A DNA stretch of 64,000 bases from Chamaecyparis obtusa. Its lineage: Eukaryota > Streptophyta > Pinopsida > Cupressales > Cupressaceae. The notes under the pieces are model-generated. The model searched no databases. It had not been told where the DNA came from and worked only from the letters and a program-made list of their open reading frames with translations. Position numbers and translations under genes: made by a program. The DNA lies in contig BSBK01006751.1 in the NCBI GenBank assembly GCA_027943335.1, forward strand, positions 712,501 through 776,500, written 5' to 3'. This document shows, piece by piece, positions 1 through 11,412 of the stretch (position 1 is the first letter of the stretch; each line of letters begins with the position of its first letter).

Positions 1-520
1 TTATATCATCAACGAACACTTCTTCTATACACAACTTATCTCCTTCAACTTTTAGGTACACATTACTATCATGGTTTGTTATATTAAAACTGATATGACT
101 AAGATAGGAATGTAACCTTTCATACCATGCCCTTGGTGCTTGTTTAGTCCATATAATTACTTTGGTATCTTTCATACCATGTCCTTTTCCTTTGTTAATG
201 TAAAACCATCAGGTTGTTCTATGTAGACCTCCTCATCAAGAATTCAATTTAGGAAAGCTGACTTGACATCCATTTGAAAAATGTTAAACCTTTTATAAGA
301 AGCATAAGAAGGTAGAATTCTTACCCCTTCCAGTCATGCCACTAGATCAAAAGTTTCACCATAGTATATTCCTTCTTCTTTTGCATAGCCTTTGCACACA
401 AGTCTTGCCTTATGTTTCATCACATTTCCATCTTCATTCAATTTATTCCTGAAAACCCATTTGGTACTAATCACATTTTTATCTTTAGGTCTAGGAACAA
501 GTGCTCATATGTCATTCTTC
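1..520 (-). pseudogene. Ty1/copia reverse transcriptase fragment
   Basis: Reading the minus strand from about 520 to 1 gives a copia reverse transcriptase N-terminal half: KWVFRNKLNEDG, then KARLVCKGYAKEEG, then DVKSAFLN and DEEVYIEQPDGF. At the very edge of the window stands FVDDI, the usual YVDD catalytic box with Tyr replaced by Phe. Stop codons and at least one frameshift (after DEEVYIEQPDGF) break it. The rest of the domain and RNase H lie outside the window to the left. It continues from the integrase fragment on its right, in the normal copia order integrase then RT. It is not the same family as the two copia elements further right. Confidence 0.85.
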
Positions 521-561
521 TCAATTTGATCAATTTCTTCCTCCATAGCTTTTACCCAATG

Positions 562-1523
562 TTAATCCTTGATTGCTTCCTTCACTGTCTTAGCATCATA
601 CTTGGAAGTCAAAAAAGTACTTTCTCTAAGATTTCTTCTAGTTAGAACACCAATATTCTTATCACCTATAATCTGATCGATAGAGTGATTTAACTTCACA
701 TACCTAGGTATCATTAGTTTAGGTCTAGGACCTGCTTCCTCTGTCAATTAAGTCACTTCTTCCATTTTGTTAAATTTTTTTTGGTTCATCCACTTCCATT
801 TCAATGTACACAATCTCTCGATCATCCTTAGTTACTTGATTTCTTGAATCATCAAATTTCTTAGGGTATTCATCCACCTTTACATTAGCACTCTCAATCA
901 TTTTGTTAGTTTTCTTATTGAAACACTTATATTATTTACTTTTAGTAGAGTAACCCAAGAAAATACATTCATCACTTTTTTTATCAAACTTGTTTGTGAA
1001 GTCGTCCCTCTTAATGCAACATCTACTGCCAAAGACTTTAAAATATTTAACATTAGGTGAGTGACCATACCATAGCTCATAAGGTGCCTTATCGGTTCCT
1101 TTCTTTACTTGCACCTGGTTCAATGTGTAAATAGTAGTATTAATTGCTTATTTCCAGTACATTTTTAGTACATCACCTTGAATCAACATTGTCCTTGCAA
1201 CATCCACTATAGTTTCATTATTTCTCTTTGCAACACCATTTTGTTGTGGATTCTTTGGGGTAGACATTTGTCTCTTGATTTTATATTATCTTTACAATAC
1301 TTGACAAATTCTACATAAGTAAACTCACCACCTCTATCAAACCTTAAACACTTCAAATTCTTACCTGATTCCTTCTCAACTAGTGCCTTGAATGCTTTGA
1401 ATTTTTGGAATACATCAGAATTTTCCTTCAAGAAAGTTACCCACATCATTCTAGAGTAGTCATTGGTAAACAATATGAAGTATCTATCACCTTGATAAAT
1501 TCTCTGTCTCATAGGACCACACA
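562..1523 (-). pseudogene. Ty1/copia integrase fragment
   Basis: Minus-strand frames give the integrase core (YFILFTNDYSRMMWVTFL, then LRFDRGGEF, where the Asp is the second catalytic residue), the C-terminal part (APYELWYGHSPNVKYFKVFG, ECIFLGYS) and the linker towards RT (QIIGDKNIGVLTRR). Frames are shifted near 1120 and 1260, and short stretches with stops separate them. The domain is cut at about 1523, just after the position of the first catalytic Asp. There the dispersed CACTAGTA repeat begins, so protease and gag are missing. This is a dead copy. Confidence 0.85.
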
Positions 1524-2500
1524 CACTAGTACATTTTGGCAAATATGTGACTATGTGACTAAAACTTTTAGTCACACTACTAAAACTTTTGGTCATGTGA
1601 CTAAAATTGACCATATTCTACTATTTTTTTGCAATTTACAAGTATAGATGACTAAATAAGTGACTAATTTAGTCACAAGGTCAACCAAATAAAAATGACT
1701 AAATAGACTACCAAATAAATGACTAAATAATTAGTCACCTAAATAAAAATGACTAAATAGTTAGTCGCTAATAATCATTCACCCAGAGAAAAATGATTAA
1801 ATAGATTATTATTACTCCTTTATAATTATAACATTTGATTATATAATCATAGACTAATACATAACTTATTAGTCCCATTTCACTAGTAACGCTTGTTCGC
1901 CAATAGGCTTATTGCGTGATAAATCCATCTACACCTGTCTCATGCTAGAAATCTGACTTTCAGATGATTTGATCAAAATTGATTGATAAAAACCAATAAT
2001 TTAGAGATATTATAATCAAAATCAAAAGGAATACTGTATAAAATCAATCAAATTTTCAATTATGGTTTATTGTGACAAGTTGCATTTGAATTCTTCCTTT
2101 GCAGAAAAGGGCTAATTACAAACCTAAAATGGAGGATAGTTCATATAGTTAACAAAATTTTTCCAAATTAAATAAGTAAGCCTGTTGGTTTAAAGATTAT
2201 ATCATGTTATAGTGGTCCAATTAATTAAATATGTAGGGTATCTGAATCAATGAGTTATTTGAAGAGTATAACTAATTTAGGAAGCTTGGGAGTTTTGAAC
2301 CCAAAACAATGTTGGGAGGGCTAGTAAACCTAGACTTATTGTTTGAATGATTAAGTAAAGATAATGTTTCAAATAAAATAATAAGTGTTATTATTGTGTA
2401 TATTTTTGGATTCAATTGTGTCAAATTTTTCAATTAGCATTATGGAGGTGTTAATGTATATTTGTAATGGTCAAAGTGTTTAAAAGTATTTCAAAAGCTT
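1524..2500 (+). repeat. Dispersed CACTAGTA repeat, copy 1
   Basis: The unit begins CACTAGTACATTTTGGCAAA and carries several copies of GTGACTAAAA and TTTTAGTCAC in both orientations, followed by many ACTAAATAA and TTAGTCAC motifs. It aligns by eye with 57792-58256 (through the segment reading AATAGGCTTATTGC) and with 58273-58920, whose last shared segment is AGCATTATGGAGGTG followed by GTGTTTAAAAGTATT. It holds no coding frame. The CACTA start and the subterminal inverted and direct repeats resemble a non-autonomous CACTA (En/Spm) transposon. The opposite terminus was not found, so this class is only a suggestion. Confidence 0.6.
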
Positions 2501-4058
2501 AAGATGTTTAAAACAAAATGAATATTTTGTCTTAAAAATATATATTATTATTTTAAATATCTTAAGTTTGAAATTATTTTAATTATCTTATATTAAAAAT
2601 AAAGACAAAATTATTTGAGAACGACAGGGGGACGGGGGGTGATGTTGTGTATACTATATATTATATATATAGTACTTGAAATGCTACTTAGGAAAAAATG
2701 TATAACAATATAAGAAGTAAAATAGAAAAATTACAAGTGCCAAATACTAATAAATACTTGAACATTGAAGTTTTGAACATTGAATATCTATTAACGAATT
2801 ACTAATCATTATAAAAAAATTAGAATACTAAATATAACTTTAAATTGGTAAATGGAAGATTTCTATTAAATATCAAATATATCATAAAGATGATTACAAT
2901 AAGTAACATGATATCAAAATATATTCCACAATGTTCTTTAATGATCTCACACTATTAAATATAAAAAGGAAGTTTAAGACATATTTAATTAAAAATTAAA
3001 ATCATTTTTATTGTCTAAAATAAAATATTAACACAAATTGATTCTCAATAGGATGTAAAGGATATAAGAATGGAGGAAAATGAGTTTTTCACATATTTTT
3101 GTTAATTTTGACGTCTTTTTCCAAATCCGACCTAAGATGTCAGTATTCTCCAGGGCGGGTAAGCTGAAATTATGAAATGCCTATAATTTCTATTGCATAG
3201 TGCAGGATGAAAGTTGGTTCTGCGACTTTTATTCTCTATTGCATATTGTGCAAGGTGAAAGCTAGTTATGTGGCTTTGGTTTTGTGGGATACTAAGAGTG
3301 CAAAACTATCTGTTTCATTTGAACTTCAAAGATGTTATGTTGTTGAATTTGGTGAATGAATATTGCAATGAATCGCTCAAGGCTCAAAACATCCAAGTCC
3401 CTCCCCTATTGTCCTAAATCCCTTAGAGTATAGTATCTTTGGAAATAGCTCATTTATAGTTTTAGAATGTATCGATTCACTTTAGTTTTCTAGAATCTAT
3501 CATTTCAGATAGAGATTGGAGGCACTTGAGCAGTATTTGGAAAGCACTTTGGTGTATGCTAAATAGAAAGTTGAATTGTGTTCCATCCCCACATTAATGA
3601 TATTAATAGGAAAATGTATGTTTTTAACAAAGTTATAGTGCATCTTTGTAGGGTGTACAAGTTCCATAAATACTCCACTTGGGATGAAGTGTTTCTTATA
3701 TTCAATAGACCTATGAAAAATCTCTAGACAACACTGCGACAAACAACTCATTTTAGGTTTGCATGAGTTTCCAAAAATTGCGCCCATTGATGTATTTTTC
3801 ATGTTCCTCCATCAATGGTAGTAAATCCTTTGTCTCGAAAGGATTTTGAAAAATATTTTTAATTCATTGAGCATGTTTAATAGCAAGTGTAAACCATGCT
3901 GCATTAGGATAATACAAATTACAAGTAGTACCATGACAAGCACATCTTTATGATTTTTAGGTTGGTGACTGATTTGGAAGCATTTGTAGAATGTGAGGCT
4001 AATAGAATAGTACTACAAGATTTGTCCACTTGGTAAAGGTGACAGTCCTTTAAAATTT

Positions 4059-4135
4059 GAAATATAAACAAGTAAAAGTTGAAATTAAAAATTTTAAATT
4101 GATTTTTCTGACCAACTTTTACTTGTTTATATTTC
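4059..4135. repeat. Perfect inverted repeat (23-bp arms)
   Basis: The arm at 4059-4081 starts GAAATATAAACAAG and is exactly complementary to 4113-4135. A 31-bp AT-rich spacer separates them, so the strand can fold into a long perfect hairpin. It lies in otherwise unassigned DNA. There is no coding potential and no copy elsewhere in the window was noticed. Confidence 0.8.
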
Positions 4136-4700
4136 TACAAGTATTGACTCAGTCTTTTAAATAGTGATTCATTATTTTGTATGATAAAGAAACAATAATA
4201 ATCTTCTAAAAGAGGCATACATTAGACATGCAGATCAATGCTACAAGAAGGAACAACTTCTTATCAATATGGAAGTTAGTTGACTTCACCATGTTTTATG
4301 TATAACTGATTATTTAGCATTAAGGCATTGCTATCAATGTTTGATTGAGTTTGTACTTGGTTTATATACTTCTTTTAAATTAAATGCATATTTAGTTGTA
4401 TGTGTCTACATTTAAGTCAATTCTCTTTGGAGTGGGGAAAAACCTCTATCTTACATGTAGAGGTGACACTATAGAGTCTCAAAGTTTTGTAGGCCTATTC
4501 AACAAGTTATGAGGATTTCCTGACTTCTATCAATTAGGAACTCAAAAGAAAATGTCATGTTTGGATTCATAAGATGATGCTTACCCTGGAGCCTTCAAGA
4601 GGATGTAAAGGTTAGGAGCAGCAATGCATGGGTCATAAGAATAATAGAGATGGCATGCAAATATAGTCCAATCAATTTTTGTTAGAACAAAAAATGAGTA

Positions 4701-4762
4701 ATAGTGCTTATAATGCCAAGGTCTATTATGCTTGAGATAGTGCTTATAATTCCAAGGTCTAA
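4701..4762. repeat. Short tandem duplication, 36-bp period
   Basis: ATAGTGCTTATAATGCCAAG at 4701 recurs at 4737 as ATAGTGCTTATAATTCCAAG, with GGTCTA following both. Two copies only. Confidence 0.7.
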
Positions 4763-5499
4763 AGGCATTTTTTTGTATTGACAAGGTAGAAAAGATGTAT
4801 ATTAAACCATTTCTATGAAGGGCACAAAGAATTCGAGGCTAATAAAAGACAATGATGAAGAACTATGAATAGTGAGAAAGTGACATAATGAAAATAGAGA
4901 GGTATGCAAATTTTAATGAATAGTGGAATAAATATCTTAAAACAATGAGAAGAAAATATAGATGGCAGTGATTCCAAAACTACCATGTGACTACTAAAAA
5001 TATTCCAAAAGGAACACAAGAAAATTGACTAAATAAATAACTAAAAACACAACTAAATAATTAGTCACACAAATAAAAGGAGGGTTTATTAATTATTAAT
5101 GGATTCAAAGCTAACAAGAGAGGGTTTGTGTGTTAGTTTGATGGCATGAGGCATCTTGAGTTTTAGCATATAACTATAACAACTACTTGCATGGATGATA
5201 AAGATTGTTTGGAGAGGACCTCGAGAATTCTGGAAAGGGCAAAGAATTCAAAGTTTTATACAATAAATTTGAATTTGATAAGGACCTCTATTATGAAGTC
5301 AACTTTGGGGACTAAAGTACAAAAAGTTTCAAATCCTTCAAATAAGTAGAATGTTGGAAAAATCATAACAACATCTGATATTGCATAGTGACATGGTTTA
5401 AGACATGTTTGAGACAAAAAAATCTTTTATCTTTAACTTTTTTTTTTTCTAAATTTTTTAATTAATATATTTACTTTTTTCTCTAGCAAAAAAAATAGA

Positions 5500-5956
5500 T
5501 GTTAGGATTAACAAGGTAGAAAATAATAGTTACATGCAAATATAACCAATATTAGAAAATAATAAACCACACAAAAGAGAACACAAGACACAAAGATTTA
5601 ACATGGTTCACCCAATCCCTGGGCTACATCCACCAACAAGAAGTCCAATATTCTTACTATCTAGTGATTACAATCTGATTGCAGTCCACAATCTCTTATA
5701 GCTCAATACCACCACAAGAAGCTACTAAAAACATACATTATGAAATCCCTAATCCTAAGCCATTTTTATGCAAAATTTTTGGTGCTTTAGGGTTAGAGTC
5801 AGTTACAACATGTCGGCCCAATAATTGCCAAAAATAATACCCCAAAAAAATTTCTCATGACCCCTACTTGAGGCTCGGCCCAACCCGGTCCTGAACCCTG
5901 ATGAGGATACATGGAGAGTGTATAGTACTTCCCTAATCAATCACCATAGGCCAATA
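5500..5956 (-). repeat. copia-A left LTR (3' LTR of the element)
   Basis: 457 bp, starting TGTTAGGATTAACAAGG and ending CCAATA, where the partner LTR ends CCAACA; the terminal CA has become TA. It shares the middle segment ATGGTTCACCCAATCCCTGG with the other LTR and with the copia-B LTRs. Confidence 0.9.
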
Positions 5957-5971
5957 ATCTCCCACTTGGTG
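5957..5971 (-). promoter_or_regulatory. copia-A polypurine tract
   Basis: On the minus strand this reads CACCAAGTGGGAGAT directly before the LTR, the expected place for the primer of plus-strand DNA synthesis. The same motif borders the copia-B LTR at 45294. Confidence 0.7.
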
Positions 5972-5989
5972 ATCGATCAGACTCCACGC

Positions 5990-7480
5990 TAAACAATAAT
6001 CTCCCACTTGGAGACTGATCTTGTAGCAATACCACTACCATATCAGGCTCCCATTGGATCGAACCACCCCTGACTCAACTATTCCTTTATTATGTTCAGT
6101 CTAGAAGACCAACCAAAGCTGAACAGGAGTTCAAATTCTCCCTTGTTACTACCTTCATAAACATATGTATCTTTTCCATCTTTAACTATCCATCATCCAA
6201 AATTGACCGAATGAAATGGTGCCACAACTGTATGTATTTTGTCTTTGAATGGAGAGAAGAATTCTTGGCAAGATGAATGGAAATATGGCTATTTATAAAA
6301 AATAATTGTCCATCTTTGTGTGTCCCAATTCCTCCATGAAGAATTGAAGCCACATCATCTCCTTAGTTGCCTCTGTAGCAACAATATACTCTACCTTAGT
6401 AGAGGATAAATAATTCACCTTTTGTAACCGAGAAATCCAACTCATTGTTGTCCCACCAATAATAAATACACATCTTGTAGTACTCTACCTAGTATCAAGA
6501 TGCCCTACCAAATTTGAGTCAACATAGCCTTGTAAATTAGTAGTAGTACCCCCAAAATGTAAACATTTACTCAATGTTCCTCTCAAATATATGAGAATCC
6601 ACTTGACTTCATTCCAATGGTCAATCCCAGGATGACTCATATACCTGCTACCAACTCCCACTGCATGTGCAATATCTAGTTGAGTACATACCATAGCATA
6701 CATTAAAATTCATACAACTGAAGCATAAGGTACCTTGTACATTTTAGTCTCCTCTTCTGGTATCTTTGGACATGTCTTTTTAGTCAATTTTAAATGACTA
6801 GGCAAAGGTGTGCTAACAACTTTGGCATTCTCCATAAAGAAATGTTGCAACACCTTCTCAATATAAGCAGCCTGAGATAGAGTCAATTATCCATTCTTCC
6901 TATCTCTGCATATTTTCATACCAAGGATTTGTTTTTCTACCTCCAAATCCTTCATAGAAAATGACATATAAACATAAAATAATGTTAGACCCAAATACAA
7001 GCATATCATCAACATATAAACATAAAATAATATAGTTATTATCATCCAACCTCTTAAAATAAATACAATGGTCTGAATGACACCTAGTATATCCATGCTC
7101 ATGCATAAAATTGTCAAATTTAAGATACCATTTCTGAGGTTCTTGCTCCAAGCCATATAAACTTTTCTTCAATCTGCACATTAAGTGTTCCTTACCTTTG
7201 ACCTCAAATCTTTGTGGTTGTTCCATATATATTTCTTCATCCAAATCACCATGAAGAAAAGTTGTTTTAACATCAAGATACTCTAAATGCAAATCTTCCG
7301 TAGCCACAATACTTAAAATAGTACAAATAAAAATCATTTGAACAAGTGGAGAAAATATCTCATCAAAATAAATGCTCTTTTTCTGTGCAAATCCTTTTAC
7401 AACTGGAGAAAATATCTCATTTTAACAACTAGAGAAAATATCTCATCATAAATCCTAATTTTGATTTTTTAGTAAGGAGG
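5990..7480 (-). pseudogene. copia-A reverse transcriptase and RNase H, decayed
   Basis: Minus-strand reading from about 7480 gives RT motifs (LDVKTTFLHGDLDEEIYMEQ, KKSLYGLEQEPQKWYLKF) and the active-site region LCLYVDDMLV, which keeps the YVDD box. RT then continues with GMKICRDRKNG, MYAMVCTQLDIAHAVGVGSRY and GYVDSNLVGHLD. RNase H follows at about 6420-6070 (STKVEYIVATEATKEMMWLQ). Frames change near 6887-7156, where two overlapping frames cover the same part of RT, and near 6300, and stops occur throughout. Part of the segment after the YVDD box (about 6960-7050) is duplicated or scrambled, since the ATAAACATAAAATAATAT segment occurs twice. This is a non-functional copy of the domain that is better kept in copia-B. 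Confidence 0.85.
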
Positions 7481-7739
7481 CCATTTCTTCATCCATTGAA
7501 AACTCCCACTAAAGCTTTGTATCCAATTGCACAACTTCATCATATCCTTCTGGTCCGCCAACATCTATTAATAAAATAGAATACAAAGAGGGAGAAAATC
7601 TTTCTGGAGGTCTACTTAACCTTGTTGATCATCTAACATTCACTGGGGTTTGTGGTATTTGTTGTTGACGTTGTTGCAGAGCATAAGGAACTATTGAAAC
7701 ATCATCTATTGGAGTACCATCCAATACTACATAATCATT

Positions 7740-8367
7740 TTATTTCTTCTCATGTTGCTGCAACATATCTTTGTACAACACTTTCTCATTGAATATGACA
7801 TCTCTTCTTCTTACAATTTTATGATTTTCAAAATTTGAAAGCCTATAACCAAATTCATCAATGCCATATCCAACAAATACACATTTCTTAGATTTATCTT
7901 CCATCTTGGTTCTATTTCTAGAGTCTATATGTGCAAATGCTTCACAACCAAAAGTTTTAAGAAAAGAATAACTCACCTTCTTACCAGTCCATGCTTCCTT
8001 TGGAATACCATAATCTAAAGGAGTAGAGGGACCTCTATTTATTAAATATACAACTATATTAATAGCCTATGCCCACATGTTTAAGGATAGACTAGCATGA
8101 AACCTCATACTCCTTGCACACTCCAATATTGTCATGTTCATGTGTTCAACCACTCCATTTTCTTGTGGAGTCCTTGGTACAATTTTTTGCCTATGAATAT
8201 CATTAGAGGAACGATAATCTACAAATTTTGTACTGCGATACTCACCACCATTATTAGATCTGAGACATTTTATCCTTTTACCAGTGTCATTCTCAACCAA
8301 GCATTTCCATTTCTTAAAAGTTTGAAATACATCAGATTTTTGTCTAAGAAAATAAATCCATTCTTTT
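7740..8367 (-). pseudogene. copia-A integrase, 3' part, decayed
   Basis: Minus-strand frames give the end of the integrase core (LRSNNGGEYRSTKF, where the second catalytic Asp has become Asn, then TPQENGVVEHMN, where the catalytic Glu is kept). The C-terminal part follows (SFLKTFGCEAFAHIDS, KCVFVGYGIDEFGYRL, HKIVRRRDVIFNEKVLYKD). The reading runs off the edge of the nested element at 8367 and resumes at 11413, consistent with insertion into the middle of integrase. Stops and frameshifts separate the two frames near 8000. Confidence 0.85.
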
Positions 8368-8856
8368 TGTTGGTGTAATTAAATATTCCTAATTACACTT
8401 AACTTAATCTTACTTAGGATAATGCATTGCATAGTAGTTAGTGATTGAGACACCTAGGAGTGTGCACCTCATTCAAGCACACGGTGTAGGAGAATTTCCA
8501 CTTTAGGTGTGATAATTTTCATCACATACCTCTTTGTGTGTGAGATCCACTTTTTGTGCTCTTGTCACATTATCATCCTAATCCATTGCACATACTTTAT
8601 TTTATAATGGAGGATGATCCACATTTGGTGGACATGTGATTACATCTACCATAGGTGATAGCTTATTAGCTCCTTATCATTGTCTCTTATCTCCTTTCTT
8701 ATATAAGGAGGCCTATTATGTACATTTTAATCATGTCCATGATCAATAATATCATTCTTGCATCTTAATGCAATTGTCTTGCCAATCTCTTGTGGAAGTT
8801 ATCTTGGTCTTGCATTCGATCCTGGGGGTGTTGTAGAGTCACCTAAAACTTTAACA
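8368..8856 (+). repeat. Left LTR of the gag-only element
   Basis: Starts TGTTGGTGTAATTAAATATT and ends ACTTTAACA. It contains a TATATAAGG box at 8700-8708, which would suit a Pol II promoter in the LTR. Confidence 0.92.
8700..8708 (+). promoter_or_regulatory. TATA box in the left LTR of the gag-only element
   Basis: TATATAAGG lies within the short palindromic context CTTATATAAG. The same box occurs at 11256-11264 in the right LTR. Position within the LTR and sequence fit a retroelement promoter; activity is inferred. Confidence 0.55.
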
Positions 8857-8868
8857 TGGTATCAGAGC
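8857..8868 (+). promoter_or_regulatory. Primer binding site (initiator Met tRNA) of the gag-only element
   Basis: TGGTATCAGAGC follows the LTR without a spacer and is complementary to the 3' end of plant initiator methionine tRNA. All twelve bases are intact. Confidence 0.9.
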
Positions 8869-9626
8869 TCTCAAGGTGTGAAGACCTCTTCTCAAGAAGT
8901 GAAATCTTGGCTTGATTCAATTGTGGGTGTAGAATAAAGGTATTTGGACATCACCATTGCATAGTCTATTTGGAGAAAATTTGGGGTTTTGTATTTTGTG
9001 ACTTTCTATTGTAGGTCAATATTGGTGCTTGCTGGTGCAAATCAGAGGTTGGCATCATATTAAGGAGGTCCAAAAACTCATAAATCAAATTTTGTTTCAT
9101 CCAAATCGGACACCCGAGGCCAAATCTAGAGCTATTTGAATTTTGGAAGTGCGGTGGCGACGATTTAGAAAAAATAATTTCAGAGGCGATTTTCAAACAG
9201 CGATATCTTAGTCATCTGGACTTCTTTTTTCGAGCAATTTTTTTTGTTTTGGGGTAGAATTTCATGATCTACACAATGGTTTAGGTGGTTTTTGATCTCT
9301 ATTTTTGAATTTTTCTAAAAATCACAAATCTCAATTTTTGCAACTTCCAAGGCCTCATTTGAGCTCATATGAACTCCCTTTTAGGTGCAATTTTTTTTGA
9401 AAGTGCATAATTTTTTCTGTATTTTCCAAATCTAGAATCAGATTTTAGTGATTGTGACCAGAAACTATACTTTCAAAAATTGGCTTAGTTTTTTCATTTG
9501 TAATGCATAAGCCTTAATTAGCTTGTTTTTTTGCATAATGATCTAAGTCTATTATAGCCTGATTTTGGAGTGTAATAATTTGTTGATCTCAATTTGTAAT
9601 GAGAGAAGTGTATCATTAATGTAATC

Positions 9627-10715
9627 ATGGGTTATGAAACACATCTTGTGGTACTACTTTTGAATAAAGATAATTATGAGTCATGGGCAAAAGGAATCAT
9701 CACACATTGTAGATGGCTTAATCTCTTGCCTCATCTTTATGGACTCATTCCTGAGCCAAAGTCACAAGGGAAGCAATATGTTTGGGAAGAAAAGAATGCT
9801 CATATTATAAATTTGATTATTGGTAGCATCAGTTTGTGTCTCTTCTATGACATCTACCCCAAATTTAGAGGTGTTCAATGTCCACACATAATTTGGACAA
9901 TCATTTGGGAGATTTTTGGTGATCCACATGTTCCTCCATTCCTAGATGATGTTGCTTCAAATTGCCTCATTCCTCTTGATGATGCAGATAATATTCCCTA
10001 TGATGATTATACTTTAGATGCAATTGAAGAATTTGTAGCAATTGAGAGTGAGGATGATCCAGTGGCTCCCCCTATAGCTCCTACTTATCTAGTTGAGATC
10101 ACACAATCATCTCTTGTTGGTGATTCTAGTGATTCATTGCAAGAGATATCTATTTGTCTTCCTGATTGGGATTCTTACTTGCCAGATATTGGTTCATTAT
10201 TTGTGGAGTCTCATATTTCAGATTCGGGAGACATACTTGAGGGGGTTTATCTTCTCTTTGATGACAGTTTCATCATAGTTGGAGATACTTCTTCACATTC
10301 TTTGGAGATTGACATTCTTGATTCTTCTTCTTCACTTGGTTTGTCACATGATGTGATAGATTATTTGAGATTGGAGAGGCCTATTCAGTCTTCAAAGATG
10401 CATATTTGGAGACCTTCTTCCTTCTTTCATTTGGATATGGATTGGTTCATGGCATCATCATCATACTTCATTTGGATTCCACTTCCTAGTTCCTATCCAG
10501 AATGGGAACCACACCTACATTTGTACTTGGTATATCTTCTTCCCAAGGGGAGAAATGTTGTTTGTAGTCATTGGAATATACTTTGTCTTCAAGCACTCAC
10601 CATTTTTGTAGGAGATTATTCATTATGGGGGGGATATCATGTCTCCAACTATCCTTCTTATGGGGGGATAATTATTTGTATATACATGATGTATGTAGTT
10701 CTTAGGGGGTCTTGA
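9627..10715 (+). CDS. Gag-like protein of the non-autonomous LTR element, 362 aa
   Basis: An uninterrupted frame starts at an ATG in the context ATCATGGGT. The first 120 or so residues resemble the N-terminal gag domain of plant copia elements (UBN2/DUF4219 type): LNKDNYESWAKGI near residue 13, then WEEKNAHIINLIIGSIS and IIWTIIWEIFG. The remaining 240 residues are unlike usual gag. There is an acidic Asp/Ser-rich part (about 115-240), then an aromatic and hydrophobic tail (about 265-355), and no CCHC zinc knuckle. Gag would build the particle that packages the element RNA; here this is inferred from the N-terminal domain only. The frame has stayed open although the LTRs are about 4 percent apart and the surrounding copia-A is riddled with stops. 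No pol gene follows, and about 200 bp of untranslated DNA leads to the purine tract. Confidence 0.75.
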   Translation: MGYETHLVVLLLNKDNYESWAKGIITHCRWLNLLPHLYGLIPEPKSQGKQYVWEEKNAHIINLIIGSISLCLFYDIYPKFRGVQCPHIIWTIIWEIFGDPHVPPFLDDVASNCLIPLDDADNIPYDDYTLDAIEEFVAIESEDDPVAPPIAPTYLVEITQSSLVGDSSDSLQEISICLPDWDSYLPDIGSLFVESHISDSGDILEGVYLLFDDSFIIVGDTSSHSLEIDILDSSSSLGLSHDVIDYLRLERPIQSSKMHIWRPSSFFHLDMDWFMASSSYFIWIPLPSSYPEWEPHLHLYLVYLLPKGRNVVCSHWNILCLQALTIFVGDYSLWGGYHVSNYPSYGGIIICIYMMYVVLRGS

Positions 10716-10914
10716 GCACTCCATCCATCCATGCATCTTGTTTTCTTCTCTCTTTTTGGGGGTGGGTTTTTCCCATGAGGTTTTCCCTCTTTCTCCACTT
10801 TATGAGAGTTATGCATTTCATGTATTGCATTTTGTACATGGGTACCTAACTTGGCCTAGTTGCCGGGTCCCATCTTGCATTGTGAGTTTAAGTGCATTCC
10901 CCTAAGTTGCACTT

Positions 10915-10923
10915 AAGGGGGGG
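10915..10923 (+). promoter_or_regulatory. Polypurine tract of the gag-only element
   Basis: AAGGGGGGG lies immediately before the right LTR, as expected for the plus-strand primer. Confidence 0.85.
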
Positions 10924-11412
10924 TGTTGGTGTAATTAAATATTCCTAATTACACTTAACTTAATCTTACTTAGGATAATGTATTGCATAGTAGTTAGTGA
11001 TTGAGACACCTAGGAGTGTGCACCTCATTCAAGTGCATGGTGTAGGAGAATTTCCACTTTAGGTGTGATAGTTTTCATCACATACCTCTTTGTGTGTGAG
11101 ATCCACTTTTTGTGCTCTTATCACATTATCATCCTAATCCATTGCACATACTTTATTGCATAATGGAGGATGATCCACATTTGGTGGACATGTGATTACA
11201 TCTAGCATACGTGATAGCTTATCAGCTCCTTATCATTGTCTCTTATCTCCTTTCCTATATAAGGAGGCCTATTATGTACATTTTAATCATGTCCATGATC
11301 AATAATATCATTCTTGCATCTTAATGTAATTGTCTTTCCAATCTCTTGTGGAAGTTATCTTGGTTTTGTATTTGATCTTGGGGGTGTTGTAGAGTCACCT
11401 AAAACTCTAACA
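10924..11412 (+). repeat. Right LTR of the gag-only element
   Basis: 489 bp, TGTTGGTG to TCTAACA, the same length as the left LTR with no indel seen. TATATAAGG box at 11256-11264. Confidence 0.92.

Larger units (their letters stand above)
2501..5499. other. Unassigned intergenic DNA
   Basis: AT-rich sequence without a credible gene on either strand. The frames present are short, lack known motifs and have no homologue elsewhere in the window. It contains a perfect hairpin at 4059-4135, a 36-bp-period duplication near 4701-4762 and a short fragment of the ACTAAATAA/TTAGTCAC repeat near 5023-5075. The last bases (ATAGA, 5495-5499) are the target duplication of copia-A. Confidence 0.6.
8368..11412 (+). 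mobile_element. Non-autonomous gag-only LTR retrotransposon
   Basis: Two LTRs of exactly 489 bp (8368-8856 and 10924-11412) flank a 2.07-kb interior. The perfect target duplication is CTTTT (8363-8367 and 11413-11417). An initiator-Met primer site follows the left LTR and a purine tract precedes the right one. The single gene is a 362-codon gag-like frame; protease, integrase and reverse transcriptase are absent. About 19 substitutions separate the LTRs (near 4 percent, counted by eye), mostly C/T and G/A changes. The element sits inside the integrase of copia-A in the opposite orientation and must be younger. Its enzymes would have to come from another element. Confidence 0.92.

Noticed and set aside
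412..645. Plus-strand frame of 77 codons in the left copia fragment
   Set aside because: It is the antisense of the copia linker and RT, which read clearly on the minus strand.
3500..3802. Minus-strand frame of 100 codons
   Set aside because: No recognisable motif, no homologue in the window and no supporting context; most likely chance in AT-rich DNA.
4059..4135. Hairpin considered as a microRNA gene
   Set aside because: Perfect arms and an AT-rich loop without promoter or small-RNA evidence fit an inverted duplication better. Kept as a repeat only.
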